A stretch of DNA of 64,000 bases, from the NCBI RefSeq assembly GCF_963678635.1, contig NC_087063.1, positions 56,674,759 to 56,738,758 on the forward strand. Direction: 5' to 3'. Made by a program: the position numbers and the translations under genes. The stretch comes from Symsagittifera roscoffensis. Taxonomy: Eukaryota > Xenacoelomorpha > Acoela > Convolutidae. The notes beneath the pieces are model-generated. The model was not told where the DNA came from, searched no databases, and saw nothing but the letters and a program-made list of their open reading frames with translations. Below, piece after piece: positions 13,203 through 24,114 of the stretch (the stretch's first letter is position 1; each line of letters begins with the position of its first letter).

Positions 13203-16200
13203 GCAAGTGAAATGTCTGAAATTCAAGTTTTTATGTCAGTTGGCAACTTAGTTTTTTTCCGATACAATAAAAACATTTTGAATCTGAGTTTTTTAAAAGA
13301 TCGTGCGACAATTTAATTGTTGAACGCCGAAAAAGTTTTGAACGTCATTGGCTTCGGTGTTGGTAAGATTTCCTGTTTTTAATTGATGTGTCATAATATA
13401 TCTCTAGTTTTAAACTAGTTGTTTCATGGTAGCAGCAGAATCTGAATGCGCAAGTTGCAATCATATAGAGGTTTTTGATATTTACAGAAAAATCTGCAGC
13501 ACCTGTAAATGTCCCCCTGAAAACCACGATATCCAGGCCGAGTCATCAATTCAGCACAAGATAGGAAAGCTTTTTGGCCAAGACCACGAAGATCAGTACG
13601 GACAGTTTTACACGCTAGACACATCTGAATTAGTCGGCAATCACAAAGGTGGAGACAAATTACGCGCAGCTGAATACAAAAAGATTTCAGACGCAGGTGG
13701 AGACGAGAAAGATCAGATTACGTTTGAGTGGATTCCCTCTAACACCCCGAAGAGCTTAGTGCTGAAGTACATATCGGCACTGCCTCTTGAAAATCAGCCA
13801 ATCAGAGGCACAGTGGGTGCAACGGAGAGGACGAAGCAGTTGCAACATCAGTTGCCCACTCACGATGTTGTAAGTTATCAGGAATATTCAGATACTTTTT
13901 CAAGCTTTTAAAGCATTGCATTAAATCTAATCAATCGACGCTGAAGACAAACAACAGATCATTTAAAAGCGTGAGAGAGTAATTGAATAGCGAGCCCATA
14001 AAGTTTTCCTTTGGCTGTTTATTATACAATCCCGTTCCTGTGTGACTAAGAGTTGAAAATGGTTTGGCGTAGTTTTAATTAAATCAATCAATTTCAGGAA
14101 TCCTGCTGCATTTTCAGGTATTGCAGTAGAGCTAAGGAGAAAAAAGCCATTATAGTGTAAATGATTGATTCCGATGGCTGTCATCTATAAAAGTTTGGTG
14201 TAAACAGATAATTTAAGACTGGATAATTATATATATGGTTAATTTATTTGAAATTGTAACAACTGTTTTTAGCTAAGCTTGCTTCGATGCCATTCGTTTG
14301 AGGTAAATTTGAAACCGAAATTCAAAAACCTCACTTATGAGTAAAGTTTCTTCACTTATTCGAAATTGAACGCGTTTTGTTAAAAATTACAATAAGTGTC
14401 TGTCAATTTTTGAAACAGTTCCAAATGGTTGTCCAGAAATTGTTAGTTTAGTTAGAGTGTGTTCAAATTGAAATTAATTTTTAAAAATTTAATTATATTT
14501 TATTTTTATAGGACGCTGCAGCCTGCAAAGCAGTGAAAGATTCAGAGTTGGACGCCTTTTCTACCTTCGTTGAATCATACAAAAAGAACGCCCTGGGCAT
14601 CGGAAATGTGAAGGAGCAACTCGGAAATCAGAAATGGGTATGAATAGGATCGAGGTATTCAATAAAATTGTCTCAATACAGTTTATGTAGTAAAAATCTA
14701 TTAGCAGTTGAAAACACCTTTCTGATATATTTTTAAGAGTCACGTAGATTGATGATTTTTATCATTTTTTCAGGAAAAAACTTATAATTTGTTAACGATC
14801 AAGTTTACTTTTTGCGGTTTGACTCGATTTCTTTTGAAATTTAATTGATTTCCTTTGTTAAAAGGAAGGTAAACCCTACTATTGAACAGCAAAAGTGTCA
14901 AGGTCACGAAAAACGTGATCGACTTCTAATTTCGAAAATGGAGATTAAGTATCACTTTTTCCAGCGAAATAAAAATTTTACCTTTTATTTCTCATATCGG
15001 TTTTCTCAAATTGGGTTAATTTTATCGAAAAAGTGCCGGTCATAAGCTGTTTTAGGAGTTCAGTATCTTTAAATACATCTATTTGTTTCTTGAAAATCTA
15101 AGTTTATTTTTTCAAAAAACAGTTTTTTTTCTGTTTTCTTGCGTTCATTGACTCTTTTCCAACTGTCTGTTGGCTATGTTTTATTTACCATCAGGGAGCG
15201 CATTCAATACCTCTCAAGTACAGATAGTCGAATCCTGGTCATGTCATATAATGCAGAAACTAATCAACTTTTGAATGCATTTGTGATTTTCAAAAGTTTC
15301 TCCAAACTTTTTTAAAATTGAATAATTTTCACAAGTGTCAAAGCAGATTTAATGTTTGTTTTTCATATAATCTTAAAAAGTGAATGTAATCCAAGTTATT
15401 TTTCAAGTGTTGCGAGGGTTGCAAGAACGCCTGTCATGCAGGTTCTGTGGGGGTGTTTGCAGAAAGGGCGGGTCCGAACAAGTGCTGGCATCCCGCTTGC
15501 TTCCGCTGCTCGGAGTGTGCGGAACTGCTGGTGGATCTGATCTACTTTTGGGACCAGGAGAAACTGTACTGTGGAAGACACTATGCCGACAGACATAGAC
15601 CCAGGTACTTTCGTGAACATTTATCAATTATGTTATATCATAGTTTAATCATGGTGAGTTTGTACAAGCAAACGCGTGTGTTATAATACGAGTTCAGTTT
15701 TTTCAGCCCAACTAGATTTGTGCTTTTCTAACTAAATTTGCGCTCAACTTTTGTGTTCCATTGACTGACGAGCGATTTATCTGCTTTATTGGAGCGCCTG
15801 GTATTCACTATTCGTTTGTGTAAATTCTTAAAGGCGTTTGGGAAAGTTGGCTCAGTCAGGAGTAATCAGGAGGTACGTGGCTCGAACCCCGTAATTGACC
15901 AATTCTTCTTATTTTTCATAACTTATTTATTATTTTTTTGTTTTTCCTCTTGATCATAGTTTTGTGCTTGTTTGCGAAGTGTAGCTTCGTTCTATGAAAA
16001 ATGTTTTGTCTAGAGACTCAGTTCAAAGAGCTCTGGACTTGACGGTTTATGCTGCGTGTTGGTGACAATTCCTTGCATTTTGATTTCTTCATGTTTTTTC
16101 TAAGTATATGATTATACTTTTATTTTGTTCTGTCTAGTTTGAGGTAATAAAATTGAATACAATATGCTGTTTGTTTGATAATAACGAGACATAGTCATTG

Positions 16201-19113
16201 TTTGTGTTAGGTGCAATGCGTGTGATGAACTGATAATGTCTGGCCAGTACACTCAGGCGGAAGATGCCAACTGGCACGTGCAGCACTTCTGCTGCTGGAA
16301 CTGTGACACACTCCTTGGCGGACACCAGTACATCAACAAGGAGGGACACCCCTACTGCATGAACTGCTACAGCGACAAATTCGCAAAGGTACCCCACCCC
16401 ACTACGCTAGGCATGCTACGGAGATACGAAAAGTTCGAATATTTGATACGAAAAATTAACAAGACTGTTCATATCAGGGCGAAGCCCTGAATGTTCAGAC
16501 TGCTTTGAAGGTTTATGGAGCAGCAGTAATAACATAAAAACATTATATGAAATAAAATAAAATGAAATTTTTTTTTCTCTAAAATTTGAAATTTTTTTAT
16601 GAAAATCATCCCCCCACACGCCATATAAAGTACAAAAAGATAGTTTTCGTTCCTTGTAACACATCAGTTATGGCAAATAAGCTTCGTTCAACCAATTTGG
16701 AACAATTTATAAGTTGGATTAAAACTCCGCTTACGCGTTAATAGCGCGAATTATATCGCGCGTTAATTGTCCCAAATTGGTCAAAATGGCCATCTTTAAA
16801 CCCTCATAACTTTACGAAAAATGATCACAGGTGAAATATCTTTTCATATTTAAGCTCAGGACAACAATGCCTTTTGAATGATAAAAACAAAATTCGACAA
16901 AAATGGCTAGTTAAAAAGTCGAAATTTGTCTGAAGAAAAAAAAACCCACCCCGAGCGCAAATATTCCGTTACTTTCGTATCGAAAGTCGGAACAATAAGT
17001 TTGAATGAGTAAATCATCTATTTCGGAAAAAAATATATTCGAAAGCTAGATTTTCATATGCCATTTATGCCTCGAGTTTGATTGAAAAATTAAGTTCGCT
17101 ACAAACTTTTCCCCAAATTTTGTTGTTTATTTGTGTGCAGGGGCGGATTTAGGGGTTCGACCCCCTGCCGACACAAAGGGTCTCCCCTTTGTACTTTTTT
17201 GAGATATCCATTTTTGGGTGACTGACCCTAAAAGTTTTGTAAAGGCACTTTTGGCGCTAACTAAAGTATACGATTTACTTGTCTTGTGTAAATTAGTTGC
17301 TTTTTCGAAATTATTGCAACTTAAACTTATCACATTTATTTAATCTTCACGCTCAAGCTGAGAGCTATGTTATAATTATATAGGGCTACTTTTTTCGATG
17401 TATATCGCTATTTTTGGCGCGTTAATTATGTTACCGTTAGCAACGCTCGAGATGACGTTAGTCTTACTCAATTGCCTCATGTTGGCCTGTTTGTTTTGAA
17501 CAAAATATTCAGGTTTTCTTGAATGGCTGTTTTTGTCGGTTATTGTTTTCCGTGTTTCGACCTTAAATAAAGGTGGCTAGTCAATAAGCAGAATGGGTAA
17601 AGACAAAGGAAAGGGTCTACGAGCAGAATAACGGACAAATAATGAAGAAAGGGTCTATGAGCCGATACACAGAAAAAAAACTTTTATAAGCTAATCGATA
17701 TAAGAAGTATTAGAAAACATCAAGATTTTCAAAGAAACGAAAAGATTATGCATAAATTGAGCTTAAAAAAATTTTGATTAACTTACCCAATTTATGCATA
17801 ATCTATTCGTTTATTTGAAAATTTGGATGTTTTCTAATACTTATATCGATTAGCTTATAATTTTTTTTTTCTGTGTATCGGCTCATAGACTCTTTCTTCA
17901 CTTAGATCATTCTACGTATTGTTCCGCGGCTCTTTTTCCATTTCACACCACCTGCGAATTTTTATAAATGTTTTGCCATGAAATTGATGGCTCATGTGAG
18001 GTTGGGGAAAAGGAAAAAGAGCCTGTTCCGCCTTCCTTCAGAAAGTTATTCCGTCATGAACACATTAGAATGCCAATTAATTACTCCTATCAAGAAATCA
18101 GTTCTACTACAAGTAGGCTACATACTGTATAATTGGAAGGAACCATTTAAATATATAGTGCGGTTTTCTTCAAATTATACTCTGTGCCAATTTTAAAGTT
18201 CGGTGTTTTTCGAACTATACCTGAAGGTGTATTTCAACGTTTATCCTAATTACTGTTTGCCACAAATAGTGTTATTTACTGACCTAAAATTATTCTAATA
18301 TCAAAGTCCTTTAACTCTTTTTGTTCCGTTGTACATCAAGGCTTATTGATTTTATCCAAGTTCGATTTCTCAATTTTCCTGATTTGCAGCTTCATGTATT
18401 GATGATTTTTTGCAAGCTTTGTCTGAGAAGAGTCTTTAGAGTGAATTGGTTGTACGGAACCGTACTTTTATACCACGTGAAGGTGTATCAGTTTGTTAAA
18501 ACCCAAACATAGTTTTAATTAGCTCTGAAGGGCTTAAATGCGAAACGGTATTTAATGAGAACATCAACTTCATTTAATTTAAATTGCTTGGACAAAACCA
18601 ATCCATTCCCTAGTTCCGTCCAGGAGTAGGTTTAGGGTTTTCTGGAGCGGATTAAAGAAAGAAAACATTTGATAATTTTTTTATTTTTGACCTCATTTTT
18701 TCCGAAAGCTAAAAAGACCCCCTACTTCAATCTTAGTTCGTATTAGGTTTATTCAAGGTAAAGAGGTCCCTTTTAATAGTCAGGAGTCAAATCTGCTCAT
18801 GATTTCTTCCCATCGCTTTTTTCTAGTGTCGAAATTTCAATTGATGTGGCATTACATGCGAAGTTTGGCATCAATTGTTAGGAAATCATAATAATATATA
18901 ATTTAGACGTGTTCATCGTGTCACGAGAAGATAGACGCGACCAAGTCTCGACTGTCGTACCTGGAGTCTGCCTGGCACGCCACCCCCGAGTGCTTCAAGT
19001 GCATCCACTGTCACAAGAACCTGATGGGACAGCCCTTCATCTCCAAACACGGAGTGCTCTACTGCTCAAAGACGTGCAGAAAGGCACATGCTGCCAGCAA
19101 CACAAATATCTAA
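13114..19113 (+). CDS. TES: Testin-like PET and triple-LIM protein gene (5' end not seen)
   Basis: Six exons (13114-13202, 13488-13869, 14512-14637, 15408-15604, 16211-16388, 18907-19113) join in a single frame of 392 codons plus a stop. Human testin has 421 residues, so only a short N-terminus is missing. Order of domains: the testin N-terminal cysteine-rich motif (GAPCLKC...HFWRKIC), a PET domain, then three LIM zinc fingers. Testin is a cytoplasmic scaffold of focal adhesions and actin fibres; that role is known for the family and inferred here. The gene ends directly after the third LIM finger with no CaaX prenylation box, which favours testin over Prickle. The linker between PET and LIM1 is short compared with human testin. 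No start codon was found in frame upstream of 13114, so a first exon lies further left or is hidden in repeats. Confidence 0.93.
13488..13869 (+). CDS. TES: Testin exon encoding the PET domain
   Basis: The exon follows acceptor GATATTTACAG and stops at donor GTAAGT. It starts with KICSTCKC, completing the N-terminal cysteine motif, then runs through KIGKLFGQ into the PET domain. PET hallmarks are FEWIPS, a [11 protein letters not shown] stretch with GATERTKQL, and the closing QLPTHD. The PET domain mediates protein-protein contacts in testin and Prickle. The exon is clearly richer in G and C than its flanks. Confidence 0.92.
14512..14637 (+). CDS. TES: Testin exon linking PET to LIM1
   Basis: The exon has acceptor TTTTTATAG and donor GTATGA, with phase 0 at both ends (42 codons). 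It encodes the tail of the PET region, including [18 protein letters not shown]; human testin has FVKKYKSEALGVGDVK at this place. The longer linker of vertebrate testin is missing: the product passes almost at once to the first LIM cysteines in the next exon. A small extra exon in the 770-bp intron cannot be excluded. Confidence 0.88.
15408..15604 (+). CDS. TES: Testin exon encoding LIM domain 1
   Basis: The acceptor is TTTTTCAAG and the donor GTACTT. Zinc ligands are visible in order: CEGC, WHPACF with CSEC, and CGRH near the end. The stretch [17 protein letters not shown] and [10 protein letters not shown] are testin signatures. The exon ends two bases into an arginine codon completed by the next exon. 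Apparent reading frames on the opposite strand here are shadows of this exon. Confidence 0.93.
15837..15897 (+). repeat. tRNA-like fragment in testin intron 4
   Basis: AAGTTGGCTCAGTCAGGAG resembles a tRNA D arm/A box and GTGGCTCGAACCCC a B box. No convincing acceptor or anticodon stem is visible, so it is probably tRNA-derived. A hairpin GCGAAGTGTAGCTTCG follows at about 15973, recalling the core of the short dispersed hairpin repeat. Confidence 0.35.
16211..16388 (+). CDS. TES: Testin exon encoding LIM domain 2
   Basis: The acceptor is TTTGTGTTAG. The first base finishes the arginine codon begun in the previous exon, then [18 protein letters not shown] follows, very close to the testin LIM2 opening. 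Zinc ligands: [12 protein letters not shown] with C six residues on, and CMNC. The donor AAG|GTACCC is weak but keeps the frame at phase 0. The next intron is the longest of the gene (about 2.5 kb) and is loaded with mobile-element remnants. Confidence 0.92.
16456..17000 (-). mobile_element. Non-autonomous repeat element, copy A (inverted relative to copy B)
   Basis: This block in testin intron 5 matches the reverse complement of 30838-31370 along its whole length with indels. Shared landmarks include AACAAGACTG at one end, GGACAATTGACAATTAAC-like and TAATAGCGCGAATTATA near the middle, and a small palindrome of the type CGACTTTCGTAACGAAAG at the other end. No coding frame is shared. It behaves as a mobile element, but the exact ends and target-site duplication cannot be fixed by eye. 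Confidence 0.6.
17136..17260 (+). mobile_element. hAT-like terminal fragment
   Basis: It begins CAGGGGCGGATTTAGGGG, a terminus typical of hAT-type non-autonomous elements. The following sequence (a CCCCCTGCCGACACAAAGGG-like block, then GATATCCATTTTTGG) is the reverse complement of 29105-29210, the right part of the element ending near 29250. Only one end is preserved here. Confidence 0.5.
17642..17900. repeat. Foldback inverted repeat, arms about 115 bp
   Basis: The left arm (17642-17760) starts TGAAGAAAGGGTCTATGAGC and runs through CTAATCGATATAAGAAGTAT. The right arm (17787-17900) is its near-perfect reverse complement, ending CTCATAGACTCTTTCTTCA. About 25 bp separate them. This is the layout of a foldback MITE, and it sits in testin intron 5. 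The transcript of the intron could form a long hairpin. Confidence 0.75.
18600..18810. repeat. Possible hAT-like remnant
   Basis: CAGGAGTAGGTTTAGGGTTTTCTGGAGCGG resembles, with several changes, the CAGGGGCGGATCTAGGATTTTCTCGAG-type terminus seen at 26768, 27820 and 28821. A CAAATCTGCTCATGATTTC stretch near 18790 resembles the opposite end (29240). The match is degenerate and the interior is short. Confidence 0.35.
18907..19113 (+). CDS. TES: Testin last exon: LIM domain 3 and stop
   Basis: The acceptor is TATAATTTAG, phase 0. It encodes [18 protein letters not shown], then [10 protein letters not shown], a CxxC pair and CSKTC, giving the full ligand set of LIM3. Seven to ten residues follow (ending SNTNI) before TAA at 19111-19113. 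There is no prenylation motif. A candidate AATAAA lies near 19994, but whether it serves this gene is unknown. Confidence 0.92.
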   Translation, partial: TCSSCHEKIDATKSRLSYLESAWHATPECFKCIHCHKNLMGQPFISKHGVLYCSKTCRKAHAASNTNI

Positions 19114-20159
19114 CGCAGCTAACTTAAACTGATCAATCAAAAGTTATTTATAAGATTTTGCGACAAAATGAGTGGTCTAAGATTATATGTGTAACCTTTT
19201 TCCATGTCACAAATTTCCTGCCGCGCTTTTTGTTAGCTCTGATTGTCAAAGTTTTTGGTCAGTACTGATTTTAAAGATGAATGATTTTGTCGCAAAATTC
19301 TCTCGCTATTTATAAATCCTATTATCATTGTCCTCAAGTTTTTTTTGATTACGTGCATTCACTAATGACAGTAAGAGTGTTTAGTGTATTACGGAACAAA
19401 CCATTCCAGTTCTTTGAACTGTCGCTCGTTTGCAAGCTTCGAATAGACTGCTTCATTTTAAAAGTTGTTCACCATTTTATAACTTTTTCCCAATTTAAAT
19501 TATGCAATTTTTTCCAATTTATGAATGATGAATTTAAAAATGGCCCTGTAACTAAAGAACTTTTTCCGAAGTTTGTTACTAATACGTTAATTATTTCAGG
19601 GATTTATTTAAGACGTTAATTTATTTTCAAGTTAAGAAGTTAATAGGTCGAATATATTTCGTCGCTAGCTTTTCCGATGTCATCACCAATTATTTTTGGA
19701 TGCCTGCGTGCAGTAATTAGGCTTTTATTTTTCATGGTGTTTTGCAAAGAGTAAGTCCTTGAGTACTTATTCAATTAACTGTTGTGCTACTGTAGAAAGG
19801 GTTAAATTGTTAATTAATCTAAAGATTGACATATGATTAAATAACTTATCATAGATGACTTGAGTGTAACTGAATAATGCAAGCAGGTCTTTCATCTCAC
19901 AGTTGTATATTAGCTTGTTTTGTATCAAATATAGATTATTGGAATCCATTTTTTTTTCTAAAGCGAAAGCATCTAAGATGGTCATTTTTAAATTAATAAA
20001 GAAATCATGCGTTCAAGTCTTTTTTAAACAAAAATCGGGCCATTATGAAACTTTCATTTTTTAGGATGAAGTGTAAAATTTAACCGCTTAAATCTTTGCG
20101 TAGATTCGTACATGCTTCTTTGATTTTAAAAAAAGCGCAGTCAAGAAAATATTGACTGA

Positions 20160-20940
20160 ATTGTTGTTCCGACCATTGAAAATGCAGAGGAACTTTGTAT
20201 TTGAGTGTCTGTTTTTTTTTCGTTTTCCATGCAAAATCAGGTACCACAAATAATCGTCAGAATGAGGGTGATAATAAATCATATTAAAGCCCTTTCAGCC
20301 GTGATTTGAACATTAAAAATTTTCTCACAGTGTCGAGAAAGACGGCTTTGAAATGTTTGATTTTGGGTCTTATTTCGAGCTAATACGGTGACCGTGTTGG
20401 CTTACAATAGCTTATTTAAGCCATGAAAGCTAAGTTATAATAAAGTAAATTTTGTGTTTGGAGTTTTATAGCGCACTTTCGGTAACCAAAATTCAATTTT
20501 TTTTATTTTTTTTCCCCGAGTCACTTTCTTTAAAAACTGTTTTCCGATTGACCTATTGTAGTGTAACTCTCAAATATGATTATATTCTATGTTTTCATTT
20601 TATCACAACATGCAACATGATTTTATCACAACATGCAGAAAATAACGACATAAATTTGAAAGAATTTTTTTGTATTTTTCTAAGATTGATCGGATCATTA
20701 TGCGCTATATGCCCAGTTACCGGCTGTCCTTTCTTTAAAAACTGTTTTCCGATTGACCTATTGTAGTGTGACTCTCAAATAAGATTATATTCTATGTTTT
20801 CATTTTATCACAACATGCAACATGATTTTATCACAACATGCAGAAAATAACGACATAAATTTGAAAGAATTTTTTTGTATTTTTCTAAGATTGATCGGAT
20901 CATTATGAGCTATATGCCCAGTTACCGGCTGTCCTTGTTA
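20160..20940. repeat. Dispersed repeat with an internal 206-bp tandem duplication
   Basis: CTTTCTTTAAAAACTG at 20524 recurs at 20730 and the following about 206 bp are almost identical, ending at GTTACCGGCTGTCCTT in both. Further left, a block with TTCCGACCATTGAAAATG and a CACAAATAATCGTCAGAATG motif (20165-20270) recurs, diverged, at 20985-21060 and again at 25675-25830. The 206-bp duplication is young; the surrounding family is older. Confidence 0.7.
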
Positions 20941-21299
20941 GTGTTAAGATATATTACTTTGAAGAAGATAGTGTACCACAAATAAAATCAGGCACCACAA
21001 ATAAATATCGGAATGGGTCGAGTGATATATCATATTCAAGTCCGTTTAATCGTGATTCGAACGATCATAAAAACTTCGAGTGTTTGTGTTTTCGTTTTCG
21101 GAGTAGTTTTTGGAGTTTTTCAGCGCCATTTGGTAAACGAAGGTTAGAAATTTTAAAAATTTCTTCAACGTTTTGTGTTTCTAGTCAGTTTTCTTCAAAA
21201 GTTGTTTTCCGGATGGCTTTTTTACTATCACTGTCAAAAATGCCTCAATTCTTTCTTTTCGTTGGGATCTTTTTACACACCTAGCTGAAAAAAAGGACA

Positions 21300-21560
21300 C
21301 TTAGTTGAAAAAAAAATGCTTCGAATCTGTATGGGTTTTATAAATTTAATAGAAGTTTTACCATCTGAAATGCATAAACTTTTTTTCTCTCGCTTGTTTT
21401 TCCTCTATGGCGTTTTTTTACACTTGTCAGCATAGTGTACTAGTATGAAATTTCGTTTTCCTAACCTAACTTTAAATCGAAGTGATGTTTTGGTAGCCTT
21501 TGTGCTATAATCACGATCAGTAGCACGGACCATCTCTTCTCGGTTTTCTATGTATTTGAG
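21300..21560. other. No feature recognised
   Basis: AT-rich sequence between two repeat families. I see no open coding frame with splice signals, RNA gene or clear repeat. Confidence 0.4.
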
Positions 21561-21567
21561 CGATAAA

Positions 21568-21624
21568 CGTCCGTGGGTGAGTGGCAAGCGCGTGAGACGC
21601 TATAACGCAGGATCGAGTCGGACG
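21568..21624 (+). repeat. tRNA-derived sequence heading a dispersed element
   Basis: CGTCCG at the left pairs with CGGACG at the right as a short acceptor-like stem. GGGTGAGTGGCAAGCGCG resembles an A box and GGATCGAGTC a B box. At 57 nt it is too short for a complete tRNA. It stands in front of the 21.9-22.9 kb dispersed repeat, and a tRNA-like A box stands likewise in front of the related repeat at 51.3 kb. Confidence 0.45.
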
Positions 21625-21899
21625 AGAAAAAAATTTTTACTAATTCAAGTTTAATTAGTTTTTTTTTGGTTCAAACGAGTTATGTTTTTGTGTTCTCGCT
21701 GGTGCTTGCGAAGCGCAACTTCTCTCTTACTATTGCATTGAAAGCATTTTTTTGGTTTGCTGAATCAAATTACAACGATTCTAGTTATCGTTTTTTGTCT
21801 TTGGTTTCATCGGAGGGGGGAGGGTTTAATTTTGCAGCTAACACAATTTTCTGGTAACTTTTTTTTTTCAGCCAACGGAAGTCGGCTGAAGAAATTTGA

Positions 21900-22890
21900 G
21901 TTTGGGTCCGACGCATAGAGTATTTTTGGATAAGAATGCTTCGTCCGTTCGTTAAGCTATGATTTTTAATGCCGGATAGGTTCGTACAACTTCTTAGTCT
22001 AATACCAATCCTAATCTTACTCTTATGTTTTATAGTCTTAAAAAATCTAGAGATATACCGGTTTATTGCGAAGTTAAAGGAGAAAAGAAAGTAACTGACC
22101 TCATTTTTTGTTTTTAATTCTCTGACTGAAACTAGAAATAGTTTCAACTTTGCTGTTTATTGTAAGTTTTAGTCATGTACATGATTGGTAAGTTATTAAT
22201 GTTTTACGGTGAGAAATATCAAACTATCAATTAGATACTTTTATTAATCTGATTCTGCCCATCCGGGGCTTAGGAAGTTTTATAATTCAAAATTTTTTGT
22301 AAGGGACGGATGTAGTGTCTGCCAAATTCTTTAAGAAAATTGTAGAGTATATTGGTTGTTTGTGCCTGCGAAATACATGTGATGATGTTGAAGGATTGTC
22401 GTGAATATGGAAAGATCGTAAAGAAGTGCGGGTTTGTTTCTTGTAGAGTAACAATTTGGAAGTCAGAGCGAGAGTACGTGCATTCTCACTATTCATTCGT
22501 AATTGATCAAGTAGCAAGACAAAATTTTGACTTCTCTGAGTGAAATGCCCAGTGACAAGGATACTTATGTTTGAGTTCTGTCTTCGAGTTGGCCTATGTT
22601 TTGTTTCGATGGATACCTTTGCTGTGATAACGGCTCCATGCTATATCCAGTGAGGTTTGTGACTGCGGCAAGCATAACTTTTCGATTTGCCATTCCGTAG
22701 TCGTAATGTCGTCGAGTGTTCATCTCCCTTCTACTGCTCGGTTATTATGCTCTATTAAATTTTATACAATTTTTTTTCTGCACTTATTTAATTCAGTTTT
22801 AGTTGTGATCTCATTAGTTAATTTCGCAGAATTTTTTTTTGTTGGTTTGGTTATTTTAAAGAGTTGCTCGCCACAGCTACTTGTTTAAAC
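21900..22890 (+). repeat. Long dispersed repeat, copy A
   Basis: CAACTTCTTAGTCTAATACC, then AATCCTAATCTTACTCTTAT, also occurs at 51432 onward in the same order. Weaker matches continue for about 1 kb, through a TTTTACGGTGAGAAATATC-like block, to a final TTATTTTAAAGAGTTGCTC, which matches TTATTTTGAAGAGTTACTC near 52340. No coding frame is shared, so it is probably a non-autonomous retroelement or LTR-like unit. Confidence 0.5.
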
Positions 22891-22894
22891 TGGT

Positions 22895-23260
22895 TCCATC
22901 TTTCAGCTCAACTGCTCCGTAAGTTTGCTGCGAGAGCTTGGGTAATTGTTTGTTTTCCCCCTCAATTTGAACTGCATTTCAGACAAGTCGAAAGAAGATT
23001 TTCAAGATTTAGGTAAGATTTAGTTCTTTGAGGTTTTGAAAACAATTTTATTGATTTTTTTCATTCTCGTAATTTATCGGCTTGCTTGATAAATTATGCC
23101 TGTAATCTATTATAAGCGTTACGACACTTGGCTTCAAGCATATGCCGATAAAATTCCAATATAATTAACTGGTTCTAAAAAAAAATTCTGTGCCACTTTT
23201 TCGGTCTAGGTTTATTTTGTCGTCTTAGCTTTTTGTCATTTTGTGAATTGCAAATCCATA
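22895..23260. other. No feature recognised
   Basis: AT-rich sequence with no supported coding frame or repeat, ending at a copy of the short hairpin repeat. Confidence 0.4.
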
Positions 23261-23261
23261 T

Positions 23262-23300
23262 TGTATTGCAAGTGGTGCGAAGCTCCAATTTGCCTCTGTG
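23262..23300 (+). repeat. Short dispersed hairpin repeat, copy 6 (degenerate)
   Basis: TTGCAAGTGGTGCGAAGCTC is followed by CAATTTGCCTCTGTG. The 3' arm of the hairpin is mutated while the flanking words survive. Confidence 0.6.
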
Positions 23301-23764
23301 AAGAATTAGCATATTTTTCTCTGTCTAAAAATGCATATTGTGAAAAAAATTAAGCGTGCTTGAATTTAGCTCAGGTGAAAATCGCTTATATTTGTCAGAA
23401 ACACCTCTTTCGAGTTCCGCAGTCTCAGGAGCCATTTGGTACCACCAGCTGAAATGAAAAATTTTGCATACGTTTAGTTTTTTTAGCTCAATTTTAGTTA
23501 CCTGAAGGAAAAAGGAAAAGCTGGTTTGAGTTAATGACTGATTAGACTCAAGTTAAGTGAACAGGTTGGACTTTTTTCTGTGAACATTTTTCCTAGTATC
23601 TTTTAAGCGGTTAATTTTGTGTAATGGCACTATAATTCGCAGGTTTGAGATCTTTTTTGAAAAAATATTCGCTTTTGTTTTTAAACTTAAAACGCTTCCT
23701 AGAACGCAGTGATAAATTTTTCGTCAATGTTTGTGTTATTTATAATATTCTCTTAGGTCGCAAA

Positions 23765-24112
23765 CGGGATCTCTCGTTTAGCAGACCAATCTTTTTGCAT
23801 AAATGGTTATAAAGTGATTGATGCTTGATTGACAGACTCAAAAAAACGCTCAATTTGGGGCTGAGCTTCCCCAATTAAGTCAACTATCTCGCAATTATAA
23901 ACAAAACTATCAATTTCAAAAACACAACAGTCTAAGTTAGCGGCAAAACAAAGAATTACCCTCACAATACCACTCGTTTTGAATTGAAGCGCAGCGGAGC
24001 AAGCGGTAGCTTGTCGCCAATGTTTTGTTTGAATTTAGCTATCGCACTATATAATTGTTCTTAGTCTGCTAAAAACCTGTCTACTAAAAAACCGGTCCTT
24101 TTAAATCCCTAG
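23765..24112. mobile_element. Small element with GTTTAGCAGACC-type termini, copy A
   Basis: The left end reads GGGATCTCTCGTTTAGCAGACC. The right end, read on the other strand, has GGGATTTAAAAGGACCGG and then TTTTTTAGTAGACAGG, a diverged inverted match. Related ends bound a longer block at 29740-30772. The two GGGAT/ATCCC extremities suggest a DNA transposon derivative of about 350 bp. Confidence 0.5.
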
Positions 24113-24114
24113 AC

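Noticed and set aside
13127-13206. ATG at 13127 as the testin start codon
   Set aside because: That ATG is in a different frame from GAPCLKC and its frame meets a stop at once after the exon.
13426-13487. Start of the testin PET exon at the ATG upstream (13426)
   Set aside because: The frame is open to 13426, but the TTTACAG acceptor at 13487 and the join to the 13114 exon give the conserved HFWRKIC sequence; the upstream residues match nothing in testin.
15396-15627. Minus-strand frames opposite LIM1
   Set aside because: They are shadows of the plus-strand LIM1 exon.
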